A DNA stretch of 21,728 nucleotides from assembly GCA_965261585.1 (NCBI GenBank), contig CBDHDN010000036.1, positions 1 through 21,728 of the forward strand, read 5' to 3'. Origin of the DNA: CBDHDN01 sp965261585. GTDB lineage: Bacteria > Pseudomonadota > Alphaproteobacteria > UBA6615. The position numbers and the translations under genes are program-made. Positions 7,808 to 16,690 of the stretch are shown here, one piece after another (positions within the stretch are counted from its first letter, which is position 1; the number at the start of each line of letters is the position of its first letter). The notes under the pieces were generated by a model. The model saw only the letters and a list, made by a program, of their open reading frames with translations. It did not search any database and was not told where the DNA came from.

Positions 7808-10800
7808 ATGCGCCGCATCACCGCCTTCTCGCTCGACAACCAGCGCATCACGATCGTCTTCATCGTTCTCCTGATCGCCGCCGGGATCGCCCAGTTCATC
7901 AACCATCCGCGGCGTGAGGACCCGGCCATCGTCATCCGCGAGGCGATCGTCGCGGCGCATCTGCCGGGCGTCGAGCCGACCAAGGTCGAGGACCTGATCA
8001 CGCGGTGGCTCGAGGAGGAGATCCGCACGATCCAGGAGGTCGACGAGATCCGCTCGGAATCGAAGACCGGCACGTCGCTGATCCACGTCACGCTGCGCGA
8101 CGAGGTGGCGCCGGAGCGCTTCGACGACATCTGGAAGGATCTGCGCGCGAAAATGAGCGACGTCCAGCCGGCGCTGCCGGACGGCACGCTCGGACCCTTT
8201 GTCGATGACGACTTCGGCGATACCGCGGTGGCGACGATCGCGCTGTGGAGCGACGGCTTCTCGCTGGCCGAGATGCGCATCGTCGCCCGCCGCCTGCGCG
8301 ACCGGCTGCACGCGCTCGACGGCGTGCGCAAGGTCGAGCTGTTCGGCGTCCAGGAAGAGCGCGTGTTCCTCGAATTCTCCAACGCCAAGTTGGCCGAGCT
8401 GGGCATCAGCCCGGGTGTCATCGCCGACACGCTGGCGCAGCAAAATATCCTGTTCCCCGGCGGCGGCTTCGACGTCGAGGGCCGCGACGTCATCATCGAG
8501 CCGTCGGGCAATTTCGAAAGCGTCGACGACATCCGCCAGGCACTGATCCCGATCCCGGGGACACAGCAGGTCGCCAATCTGCGCGACCTGCTGTCGATCA
8601 AACGCGGCTTCGTCGACCCGCCCGACAAGCCGGTGTTCTTCGACGGCCGCCCGGCCATCGTGCTCAGCGTGGCGATGCTGGACGGGGTCAATGCCGTCGA
8701 GTTCGGCGAGCGCCTGACGGCACGCGTGCGCGCGCTCGAGGCGACACTGCCGATCGGCTATGTGCTCGACTTCGCCACCTTCCAGCCGGCGCTGGTCGAA
8801 AAGACGGTCAACGGCGCGCTCCTGAACGTCTACCAGACGCTGGCGGTCGTGCTCGTCGTCGTCATGCTGTTCCTGGGCGTGCGCACCGGTCTGATCGTCG
8901 GCGTCTTCGTGCCGATGGCGATGCTGTTGGGCATTGTCGTGATGAGCCGCGTCGGAGTCGAGCTGGAGCGCGTATCGATCGCCTCGATGATCATCGCATT
9001 GGGCCTGCTCGTCGACAACGGCATCGTCATCGCCGAGGAGATCCGCAGCCGCCTGGAGCGCGGCGAGGCGCGCCGCGATGCCTGTCTCGCGGCCGGGCAG
9101 ACGCTGGCGATCCCGCTCCTGACCTCGACGCTGACGACGGTGTTCGCGTTCGTGCCGATGCTGCTGGTGACGGGCTCGGCCGGCGAGTTCGTGCGCTCGC
9201 TGGGCCTGGTGATCGGGATCCTGCTCGTCGGGTCGTGGTTCCTGTCGATGTATGCGACGCCGGCGCTGGCCTATTGGTTCATGCGCGTGAAGCCGCGGCC
9301 GGCAGTCGAGGCGACGGCGCGCGGTCCCTATGCCGGCCCCGTCTATCGCGGCTACCGCGGCGTGCTCGAGGCGCTGCTGCGGGCGCGCCTGGCGTTCCTC
9401 GCCCTGGTCGTCGCGGCGCTGGTCGTCACCGGCGTCGGCGCGCGGTTCGTCGTCAAGGAGTTCTTTCCACCGGGCGACCGCAATCAGTTCCTCGTCTATT
9501 TCGAGCTGCCGGCCGGCACGAACACCGCAGCGACGGCCGCCGTGGTGCAGCGCTACACGGCCTGGCTGAAGGACAAGGCGGCCAACCCGGAGGTGACGGA
9601 CAGCATCGCCTATATCGGCAGCGGCGGTCCGCGCTTTTTCCTGTCGCTGGCGCCGATCGACCCGGACCCGCACCTCGCCTTCGTCGTCGTCAACACCGAG
9701 ACGGCCGCCCAGGTTCCCGGGGCCGTTGCCCGTTCGCGCGCCCGGCTGCTTGCGGCGTTTCCGGAAGTGCGTGGGCGGGTCAAGCCGATGTGGCTCGGCG
9801 GCACCGAGACGGGCCTGTTGGAGGTGCGCCTGATCGGCCCGGACGCCGACGAGCTGTATGCCAAGGCGATCGCTCTAATCGAAGCGCTGGCGGCGATCCC
9901 CGGCACGCTCGACGTCAAGCACGACTGGGACGATCGGGTCATCAAGATCAGGGTGCTCGTCGACCAGCAGCGGGCGCGCCGGGCCGGCCTCACGTCCCAG
10001 GAGGTCGCGCTGTCGGTCTCGAGCTACATCGACGGCACCGAGATCACCGACTATCGCGAAGGCGACGCATTGATCCCGGTGATCGTCCGGGCGGCCAAGA
10101 GCGAGCGGGCGGCGCTCGGCGCGATCCGCGACGTCGCGGTCTATTCGGCGACCCGTGGCGTCAACGTGCCGCTGTCCCAGGTCGCCGATTTCGAGGCGGT
10201 CTGGCAGTTCAGCCGCATCAAGCGGCGCGATCAGGAGCGTACGATTACGGTTTCGGCCAAGCACCAATTTCTCAAGGCCGGACAGCTGTTGGCGGCGCTC
10301 GAGCCGGCCATCGGCGAGCTGGCGCTGGCGCCCGGCCACCGGTCGGAGGTCGGCGGCGAGATCGAGGCGTCGGCCGAGGCGCAGGGCAAGCTGTTCGGCA
10401 AGATGCCGTTCGCGTTCGCCGCCATAGTCGTGCTGCTGATCTGGCAGTTCAACTCGTTCCGCCGCCCGGCGATCATCCTGATCACGGTGCCGCTGTCCTT
10501 CATCGGCGGCATCCTCGGCCTGCTGGCGATGAATGCCGTGCTCAGCTTTTTCGCCATTCTCGGCTTCTTCAGCCTGGCCGGCATCACCATCATCAACAAC
10601 GGCATCGTCCTGATCGACCGCATCGACGCGGAAATCGCCGCGGGCAAGGCGGCGTATGACGCGGTCATCGGCGCGGCGCTGGCGCGCTTCCGGCCGATCG
10701 TCATGACGACGCTGACGACGATCCTCGGCCTGATGCCGCTGATCATCTCGCGCGACCCGCTGTTCTTCGGCCTGGCCAGCCTGATCGCCTTCGGCCTGGC

Positions 10801-10903
10801 CGTCGGCACGGTCTTGACCCTGGGCGTCGTGCCGGTCCTCTACACGCTGCTGTTCCGCGTGGCGATCCCGCGGCGCGGCACAGCCGCCGCGGCCGCCGTC
10901 TGA
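7808..10903 (+). CDS. RND efflux transporter permease subunit
   Basis: Inner-membrane proton-driven pump of the AcrB-like (HAE) superfamily, 1031 residues, the usual length. TM1 is at about 12-30. Large periplasmic loops at about 31-335 and 535-865 follow each half's first TM, and TM clusters lie near 336-500 and 868-1022. In TM4 the motif is LLVDNGIV with Asp403-Asn404, where AcrB has an Asp-Asp pair. In TM10 the motif is ITIINNGIVLID, with Asn930 at about the place of the AcrB lysine. So the relay has one acidic residue and no lysine there, a pattern I believe occurs in a subset of RND pumps. The substrate cannot be told from sequence. The gene pairs with the adaptor just upstream; no outer-membrane factor gene is in the window. 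Confidence 0.93.
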   Translation: MRRITAFSLDNQRITIVFIVLLIAAGIAQFINHPRREDPAIVIREAIVAAHLPGVEPTKVEDLITRWLEEEIRTIQEVDEIRSESKTGTSLIHVTLRDEVAPERFDDIWKDLRAKMSDVQPALPDGTLGPFVDDDFGDTAVATIALWSDGFSLAEMRIVARRLRDRLHALDGVRKVELFGVQEERVFLEFSNAKLAELGISPGVIADTLAQQNILFPGGGFDVEGRDVIIEPSGNFESVDDIRQALIPIPGTQQVANLRDLLSIKRGFVDPPDKPVFFDGRPAIVLSVAMLDGVNAVEFGERLTARVRALEATLPIGYVLDFATFQPALVEKTVNGALLNVYQTLAVVLVVVMLFLGVRTGLIVGVFVPMAMLLGIVVMSRVGVELERVSIASMIIALGLLVDNGIVIAEEIRSRLERGEARRDACLAAGQTLAIPLLTSTLTTVFAFVPMLLVTGSAGEFVRSLGLVIGILLVGSWFLSMYATPALAYWFMRVKPRPAVEATARGPYAGPVYRGYRGVLEALLRARLAFLALVVAALVVTGVGARFVVKEFFPPGDRNQFLVYFELPAGTNTAATAAVVQRYTAWLKDKAANPEVTDSIAYIGSGGPRFFLSLAPIDPDPHLAFVVVNTETAAQVPGAVARSRARLLAAFPEVRGRVKPMWLGGTETGLLEVRLIGPDADELYAKAIALIEALAAIPGTLDVKHDWDDRVIKIRVLVDQQRARRAGLTSQEVALSVSSYIDGTEITDYREGDALIPVIVRAAKSERAALGAIRDVAVYSATRGVNVPLSQVADFEAVWQFSRIKRRDQERTITVSAKHQFLKAGQLLAALEPAIGELALAPGHRSEVGGEIEASAEAQGKLFGKMPFAFAAIVVLLIWQFNSFRRPAIILITVPLSFIGGILGLLAMNAVLSFFAILGFFSLAGITIINNGIVLIDRIDAEIAAGKAAYDAVIGAALARFRPIVMTTLTTILGLMPLIISRDPLFFGLASLIAFGLAVGTVLTLGVVPVLYTLLFRVAIPRRGTAAAAAV

Positions 10904-10928
10904 GCGCCGCGACGCCCGTTCGGCCGCG

Positions 10929-10943
10929 TTAATTGCGGCTTTA
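10929..10943 (+). promoter_or_regulatory. CtrA-box-like site upstream of cpdR
   Basis: TTAA (10929-10932), 7 bp, then TTTA (10940-10943) matches the alphaproteobacterial CtrA consensus TTAA-N7-TTAA at 7 of 8 positions. It lies 51 bp upstream of the cpdR start in an otherwise GC-rich 90-bp gap. CpdR acts in the pathway that degrades CtrA, so feedback would make sense, but one short match is weak evidence. Confidence 0.3.
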
Positions 10944-10993
10944 CGGGTCTCTTCGAAACTACCGGTTCCGGCCAACGCGATTGGGGTGTCCCC

Positions 10994-11362
10994 GTGGCAA
11001 GAATCCTTGTTGCCGAAGACGAAGATGGCGTGCGCGAGTTCGTCTGCCGGGCGCTCGGCCATCGTGGTCACGATGTCCACCGGGCGGTCGACGGCATCGA
11101 GGCTTGGCAGCGTATCCAGGCCGGCCGGTTCGACCTGCTGGTTACCGATATCGTCATGCCCGGCATGGACGGCATCGAGCTGGCGCTCAAGGTGACGAAG
11201 GATCGGCCGGACATGGCCATCCTGTTGATGACCGGCTATGCGGCGGAACGCCAGCGCGCCCACAATCTCGACGAGCTGACCCATCGGGTGATCGCCAAGC
11301 CGTTCAGCCTGCGCGATCTGTGCGTCGCCGCCGAGGAGGCCCTGGCGGCGCCGGTCACATAG
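10994..11362 (+). CDS. cpdR: CpdR-type single-domain response regulator
   Basis: The 122-residue protein is a lone receiver domain with no output domain. In Caulobacter, unphosphorylated CpdR brings ClpXP to the pole and primes degradation of cell-cycle proteins; phosphorylation by the CckA-ChpT relay turns it off. Conserved residues are the acidic pair Glu8/Asp9, phospho-acceptor Asp52 (in LVTDIVMP), Thr80 (in LLMTGYA) and Lys102 (in AKPFS). The segment LLMTGYAAERQRAHNLDEL followed by KPFSLRDL is the CpdR signature rather than generic CheY. The start is GTG 10994 (VARILVAEDED). GGGG at 10983-10986 could be the Shine-Dalgarno, but it can pair with CCCC at 10990-10993 next to the start. The gene ends 6 bp from the convergent TIGR02302 gene. 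Confidence 0.92.
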   Translation: MARILVAEDEDGVREFVCRALGHRGHDVHRAVDGIEAWQRIQAGRFDLLVTDIVMPGMDGIELALKVTKDRPDMAILLMTGYAAERQRAHNLDELTHRVIAKPFSLRDLCVAAEEALAAPVT

Positions 11363-11368
11363 CGCAGC

Positions 11369-13855
11369 TCAGAAGCGGCGCAACAAGCGCTCGATATACT
11401 CCCTTTCGAGCTCGGGGCGGCGGCGCTCGCCGGACCGGCGGCGCAACTCGTTGAGGATTTGGCGCGCCCGCTGTACGTCGGCCTGATCGGGGATCCGCAC
11501 GGTGCCGGTGTCGAAGCCGCGGTTGCCGTCGAGCCGCCGGCCCAGCGGGTCGCGGCCCTGGCCGGGCTGGCCGAGCGGCCCCGGCTGCAGGCCGACCTGG
11601 CCTTGCCCCGGGTTCTGGCTCAGTGTTTCGGCCATCGCCTGGCCGCCCTGGCGTAGCTGGTCGAGGGCCTCGCCCTGGGGGCCGACGGCATCGCTCGGCA
11701 TGCCCTCGCTCAGCGCCTCGCCGGCGCGCCGCATGGCCTGTTCGGCACGCCCCAAGGCGCCGGGGATCTCGCCCGCAAGCTCACCGAACTGACGCATCAG
11801 CTCGCCCAGCTGGCGGCGCAGCTCGTCCTGGTCGGCGGCATCGCCGGCGCCGCCGTCGGGCGGCGGCTGGCCTTGTTGGGCCTGCCGGAACGTGCGGTCG
11901 AGCAGCTCCTGCTGGCCCTCGATGAGGTTCTGCAGATCGTCCATCATCCGCATGGCTTCCTGGCTGCCCTGGGGCGGGCCGAACTGCGGCGTCGCTTGCA
12001 GCGACTCCAGCATCTCCTGCAGCTGGCTCAGCATCTCGCGGGCGGCGTCGCGGGCGCCCATGCGGGCCAGGTCGCGCGCCTGATCGAGCAGCCGCTCCAG
12101 GTCCTGGCGATCGGCGATGATGCTGTTGGGGTCGATCTGCCCGAACTCGGGTATCCGACCCTCCTCGATCTGGCGGCGCAGGTTCTCGGCCAGCGCGTTC
12201 AGGTATTCGTCGATCGCGGCCCGCAGCTCTTCGAGCAGCTGCTCGATCTCCGCGTCCTCGGCGCCTTCGGCGAGCGCCTCCTGCAGGCGCCGCTGCAGCT
12301 CGCGCAACTGGCGTTCGGCGAGCGACAGGCCGCCATCCTCGACGCGCAGCGCGGTGTCCCACAGCAGCGCCTGCACCTGCTCGACGACGTCGTCGTCGAG
12401 GCCGTGCACGAGGCGCGAGCGGGCGACCATCAGCGCCAGGAAGACGGTCGTGTCGTCACGGTAGCGGCCGGGCCGGCGGGCGATCGCCTGGACCTCCTGG
12501 GCAACCGGGATCTTGGCCTCGGGCGTCACGGTCAGGCGCTTGCGCTGGGCGACGATCTCGCGCGCCACCGGATGCGTGAACTCGCGCTCCGGCAGCGTGA
12601 TCTCGAGCGCATCGGAGGTACCGACCTGGTTGCCGGTATCGCGCGCCTCCAGGCGGATCGTGACCGGCAGGCCGGCCCACGGATGGGCGGTCAGGTCGTG
12701 GAACGTGACGGCCTCGGCCGCCTGCAGGCCGCCGGCCGGCAGCGGCAGATCGAGCGTGATGTCGGCCTCGTCGGCCGTGCCGCCGACGCGGGCGATGCGC
12801 GCGCCGACCCGCGTGACGCCATAGTCATCGCCGACGGCGTAGGCGAGGCGCAGGGCCGCCCGTTGCGTTTGCGCCGGCGGATCGGCGAAGGCGGCCGTCG
12901 GCGGCCGGTCCGGAATGAAGGCAAAGCGCCAGGCGGCCAGCTCTCTGCCGTCCTGCTCGAGCGCGACGAGAGCCTCGGCGGCGGTGACCGCCGCGATCGG
13001 CAGGTCGATCCGCCAGCTGCGCTCATCGACCGGCTGCAGCGTGTGTGCCTCGTCGTCGATCGCCAGCGTCGGCTGGCCGCGGCCGTCATGCACCTGGGCG
13101 AGCACGACACTGCCAGCCGGCACGGCGATCGTCGCCGGCTCACCCGCGGCATCACGGGCCGGCGCGGCCTCGAAGAACAAGGGCGCGACGGCGGTATGTT
13201 GCGGTGGCGTGACCCACAGCTGGAACGTGGCCTGCGGTATCTTCGACAGGCCGCGCAGGTCCGGGCCGACGGCGCGGTCGAGGCGCGCCGGGGCGTCGCT
13301 GCCCGCCGCCGTCGCACCGATGACGATGGCGAGCACGATGACGGCGCGCAGCGCCAGCGGGTCGTGGCCGGTCAGCCCGGCGCGCGGCATGCCGATACGC
13401 AGCCGGCCGACGACCGCCCGGGCCCGCGCGACGTGGGCCTGCCACAGCGCAACGCCGGCCGCTTCGCCGCTGCCGACGGCAAGCTCGTCGTCGAGCACGC
13501 TGAGCGGCCGGTGGGTGAGACCGCTGGCGATCTCGAGCCGGCGGCGCCCCTCCTGCGGGCGCGGGAAACGCAGCGGCAGCAGGCGCCGCGCCAGGGCCGC
13601 CAGGAAGACGATGGCGAACGCGACCAGCACGGCGGCATGCAGCCAAGCCGGCAATAGCGGCAGCACGTCGAGCAGCGCCACCGCGATGAAGGCGCCGGCG
13701 ACGCCGAGCGGCGGCCACAGCGCCGGCCACAAGCGCTCCCAGAACAGAACCAGGCGCGCCAGCGCCTGGCGCCAGCGCAGCGACGCGGGAAGTCTTGGGC
13801 GGCTTGGCGTGGCGCTTACACGACGCCGCGCTGGGCCGGTATCCTCTCGAGCCAT
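11369..13855 (-). CDS. TIGR02302/DUF4175 family membrane protein
   Basis: 828-residue alphaproteobacterial protein of unknown function. It has two adjacent hydrophobic segments near the N-terminus (about 46-68 and 70-92), a third at about 169-190, and then a large extracytoplasmic region. The second half is a long Gln/Glu/Leu-rich, probably coiled-coil stretch (about 480-700) with a low-complexity Gly/Gln/Pro part near the end. The RRLEIASGLTHRPLSVLDD segment and the Gln-rich tail are family hallmarks. The ATG at 13855 lies inside the end of lysA (40-bp overlap); no better start is visible in frame. It is the last gene of the argH-lptM-lysA run. Family call secure, function unknown. Confidence 0.88.
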   Translation of the reverse strand: MAREDTGPARRRVSATPSRPRLPASLRWRQALARLVLFWERLWPALWPPLGVAGAFIAVALLDVLPLLPAWLHAAVLVAFAIVFLAALARRLLPLRFPRPQEGRRRLEIASGLTHRPLSVLDDELAVGSGEAAGVALWQAHVARARAVVGRLRIGMPRAGLTGHDPLALRAVIVLAIVIGATAAGSDAPARLDRAVGPDLRGLSKIPQATFQLWVTPPQHTAVAPLFFEAAPARDAAGEPATIAVPAGSVVLAQVHDGRGQPTLAIDDEAHTLQPVDERSWRIDLPIAAVTAAEALVALEQDGRELAAWRFAFIPDRPPTAAFADPPAQTQRAALRLAYAVGDDYGVTRVGARIARVGGTADEADITLDLPLPAGGLQAAEAVTFHDLTAHPWAGLPVTIRLEARDTGNQVGTSDALEITLPEREFTHPVAREIVAQRKRLTVTPEAKIPVAQEVQAIARRPGRYRDDTTVFLALMVARSRLVHGLDDDVVEQVQALLWDTALRVEDGGLSLAERQLRELQRRLQEALAEGAEDAEIEQLLEELRAAIDEYLNALAENLRRQIEEGRIPEFGQIDPNSIIADRQDLERLLDQARDLARMGARDAAREMLSQLQEMLESLQATPQFGPPQGSQEAMRMMDDLQNLIEGQQELLDRTFRQAQQGQPPPDGGAGDAADQDELRRQLGELMRQFGELAGEIPGALGRAEQAMRRAGEALSEGMPSDAVGPQGEALDQLRQGGQAMAETLSQNPGQGQVGLQPGPLGQPGQGRDPLGRRLDGNRGFDTGTVRIPDQADVQRARQILNELRRRSGERRRPELEREYIERLLRRF

Positions 13856-15105
13856 GGCGGCATCCGATCCTGGGCAAGCATCTCGTCGTAACTCTGGCGC
13901 GGCCGCACGACCGCGTAGACATCCTCCCTGACTAACACCTCTGGAATCAAGGGACGACTATTATAGCCCGATGCCATGACCGCTCCGTAAGCGCCGGCAT
14001 CGTCGAACACGACCAATTGATCCGCCGCCAGCGGCGGCAGCATGCGGTCGGTCGCGAAGGTGTCGCCGGTCTCGCAGACCGGCCCGGCGACGTCGGCCGG
14101 CGCCAGCGTCGCGTTGGCCAGCGGCTCGACGACCGGGCGGATATGGTGCCAGGCGCCGTAGAGCGTCGGCCGCAGCAGGTCGTTCATCGCCGCGTCGATG
14201 ATGACGAAGGTGCGGGCGCCGCCCTCCTTGACGTAGAGCACGCGGGCGACGACGACACCGGCGGCGCCGACGATCGCGCGGCCGGGCTCGATAGTCAGGC
14301 GGCAGCCCAGGTGGCCCACACTCTCGGCGACCAGCGCCGCATAGGCGGCCGGCGCCGGCGGCGCCTCGTCGCGGTAGGCGATGCCGAGGCCGCCGCCGAG
14401 ATCCAGGTGGCCGATCGCATGGCCGGCGGCGCGCAAGCGTTCGGCCAGCGCGGCGACGCGCGTGAAGGCCGCGCGATAGGGCGCCAGGTCGGTCAGCTGG
14501 CTGCCGATATGGACGGCGATGCCGGTCGCGTCGATGGCCGGCAGGGCGGCGGCGCGGGCGAAGACCTCGGGCGCCCGGTCGATGTCGATGCCGAACTTGT
14601 TTCCGCGCCGGCCGGTCGTGACCTTGTCGTGGGTGTGCGCGTCGACGTCGGGGTTGACGCGGATCGCGATCGTGGCGGGCGCGCCGGCGGCCGCGGCCAG
14701 CGCGGACAGCTGCGCGAGCTCGGATTCGGACTCGACGTTGAACTGACCGATGCCCTCGGCCAAAGCCAGGCGCAGCTCGTCGGCGCTCTTGCCGACGCCG
14801 GAGAAGACGATGCGCTCGGGCCGCACCCCGGCGGCGAGCGCCCGCCGCAACTCGCCCTCGGAGACGACGTCGGCGCCGGCGCCGAGTTCGGCCAGCGTGC
14901 GCACGACGGCGAGGTTCGAGTTCGCCTTCAGGGCATAGCAGATGCGCGCCGGCTGGCCGGCGAAGGCCGCGACGAAGGCGCCGTAGGCCAGTTCGATCGC
15001 AGCCGACGCGTAGCAGTAGAACGGCGTACCGACCGCGGCGGCGATCTCGGCGACCGCCACGTCCTCGGCCCACAGCTGGCCCCGGCGATAGGCGAACGCG
15101 CTCAT
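13816..15105 (-). CDS. lysA: Diaminopimelate decarboxylase
   Basis: PLP-dependent enzyme converting meso-diaminopimelate to L-lysine, the last step of lysine synthesis. The 429-residue protein has the fold III PLP lysine Lys60 (CYALKANSNL), GIAVHIGSQL, the glycine-rich phosphate loop DLGGGLGIAY, the EPGRAIVG segment, the active-site Cys in GPVCETGDTF, and the C-terminal DAGAYGAVMASGYNSRP block. ATG 15105 overlaps the lptM stop (ATGA), and the family N-terminus (MSAFAYRRGQLWAEDVAV) begins there; the frame is open further upstream but only through lptM. All catalytic features are intact. Confidence 0.96.
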   Translation of the reverse strand: MSAFAYRRGQLWAEDVAVAEIAAAVGTPFYCYASAAIELAYGAFVAAFAGQPARICYALKANSNLAVVRTLAELGAGADVVSEGELRRALAAGVRPERIVFSGVGKSADELRLALAEGIGQFNVESESELAQLSALAAAAGAPATIAIRVNPDVDAHTHDKVTTGRRGNKFGIDIDRAPEVFARAAALPAIDATGIAVHIGSQLTDLAPYRAAFTRVAALAERLRAAGHAIGHLDLGGGLGIAYRDEAPPAPAAYAALVAESVGHLGCRLTIEPGRAIVGAAGVVVARVLYVKEGGARTFVIIDAAMNDLLRPTLYGAWHHIRPVVEPLANATLAPADVAGPVCETGDTFATDRMLPPLAADQLVVFDDAGAYGAVMASGYNSRPLIPEVLVREDVYAVVRPRQSYDEMLAQDRMPPWLERIPAQRGVV

Positions 15106-15236
15106 CGCGAGGGGTAGACGCGCGGGAACGTGTTGGGGCTGTCTTCCGGCGGCTCTGGCGAGCCCGCCTTGCCGCACGCCACCAGGGCCAGCACCATCAA
15201 AAGGGCCAGCCCGACCTGCCTCAATCGATCACACAT
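15102..15236 (-). CDS. lptM: Small lipoprotein LptM (YifL-like)
   Basis: A 44-residue reading frame lies exactly between argH and lysA. ATG 15236 shares one base with the argH stop (TGATG), and its TGA overlaps the lysA ATG (ATGA). The product has a short charged start (MCDRLRQ), a hydrophobic stretch, the lipobox LVAC with lipidation Cys21, then CGKAGSPEPPEDSP and the tail NTFPRVYPS. LptM/YifL proteins are tiny outer-membrane lipoproteins with a C-G-x-x-G motif just after the lipid anchor; in E. coli LptM helps maturation of the LPS translocon LptD/LptE. The argH-lptM-lysA order and the FPRVYP tail fit the alphaproteobacterial form. It is easily missed because of its size. Confidence 0.88.
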   Translation of the reverse strand: MCDRLRQVGLALLMVLALVACGKAGSPEPPEDSPNTFPRVYPSR

Positions 15237-16673
15237 CAGCCGTCCCCGGTCGCCAGAAACCGGCGTCTCGCCGCCGCCGCCGCTTCGCGCACCCGCGCGG
15301 GCGCCGTGCCGCCGACGCTCGCCCGGCTGGCGACGGAGGCTTCGACGGACAGCACATCATACACGCCCTCGTCGATCTGCGGCGCGACCTCGCGCAGCTC
15401 GGCAAGCGACAACTCGGCGAGGGGGACGCCCCTGTCCTCGGCCCGGCGCACGATCGCGCCGGTCAGGCGATGGGCCTCGCGGAACGGCAGGCCGGCGACG
15501 CGGACCAGCCAGTCGGCCAAATCCGTCGCCGTTGCATAACCCTGCTCGGCCGCCGTGCGCATGGCGGTCGGGTTGGGCTCCATATCGGCGATCATGCCGG
15601 CGCTCGCGTCGACGATCAGGGCCAGGCTGTCGGCGGCGTCGAACACCGGCTCCTTGTCCTCCTGCATGTCCTTGCCGTAGGCGAGCGGCAGCCCCTTCAT
15701 GACGACCAGCAGGGTCGTGAGCGCGCCGATGACGCGGCCGGCCTTGGCGCGCGCCAGCTCGGCGGCGTCGGGGTTGCGCTTCTGCGGCATGATCGAGCTG
15801 CCCGTGGTGAACGCATCGGACAGGTGGATGAAGCCGAAGCCGTGGCTGCACCACAGCACGATCTCCTCGGCCAGGCGCGAGACGTGCACCGCGGCGAGCG
15901 CGGTGGCGCCGAGGAACTCGATGGCGAAGTCGCGGTCGGAGACGGCGTCGAGGGAGTTGGCGGCCGGCCGGTCGAAGCCAAGGGCCGCGGCGGTCGCCGC
16001 GCGGTCGATGGGGAACGGCGGTGCCCGGCGAGGGCCGCCGGCGCCGAGGGGGCATTCGTTGAGCCGCGCGCCGGCAATCGGCCAGGCGGCCGCGGTCGCG
16101 CCCGAACATCTCCACATAGGCCATCATATGGTGGCCGAAGGTCACGGGCTGGGCCGTCTGCAGGTGGGTGAAGCCCGGCATCACCGTGTTGGCAAAGCGC
16201 TCGGCCTTGTCGATCAGCGCGCCCTGCAGGGCCATGAACGCCCCGTCCAGCTGGTCGATCGCATCACGGACCCACAGGCGCAGATCGGTCGCCACCTGGT
16301 CGTTGCGCGACCGGCCGGTATGCAAGCGCCCGGCGGCGTCGCCGATCAACTCCGTCAGCCGCGCTTCGACATTCATGTGGATGTCTTCCAGCGCCGTCGA
16401 ATAGGTGAACTTTCCGGCCTCGATCTCTCGCAAAATTGTGTCTAGACCGCGACCGATGGCATCACCATCTTCGTGCGTAATGATGCCCTGGTCGGCCAGC
16501 ATGCGGGCATGGGCCTGGCTGCCGGCGATGTCCTGGGCGTAGAGGCGTCGGTCGAAGTCGATGGAGGCGTTGATGCGCTCCATGATCGCGGCCGGGCCGG
16601 CGGCGAATCGGCCGCCCCACAGCGCGTTGGCAGCCTGGGCGATGGCAGGATTTTTGGTAGTCTTGCGGCTCAT
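15236..16673 (-). pseudogene. argH: Argininosuccinate lyase, frameshifted
   Basis: ArgH splits argininosuccinate into arginine and fumarate, the last step of arginine synthesis. From ATG 16673 (MSRKTTKNPAIAQAANALWGG) one frame gives the N-terminal half with DIHMNVEARL, HTGRSRNDQVATD and PGFTHLQTAQPVTFGHH. At about 16070 homology moves to another frame (ARLNECPLGA) and runs through SLDAVSDRDFAIEFL, the catalytic-serine loop GSSIMPQKRNPD and KDMQEDKEP to TGA at 15236. The whole stretch is 1438 bp, net +1. Comparing with the expected family sequence, up to four extra single bases seem to lie between about 16005 and 16070. Repaired, the protein would be about 477 residues, the usual length. The ATG is only 17 bp from the divergent tlpA start. 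Family call secure; whether the lesion is real is open. Confidence 0.92.
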
Positions 16674-16690
16674 GGCAGGAAGGTGATCCC

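Noticed and set aside
7211..9673. Minus-strand open frame of 820 codons opposite the RND genes
   Set aside because: Shadow of the adaptor and pump; no family features and strongly biased to Asp/Arg/His.
10904..11371. Terminators after the RND pump and between cpdR and the convergent TIGR02302 gene
   Set aside because: No stable GC stem followed by a T-run is visible; the convergent gap is only 6 bp.
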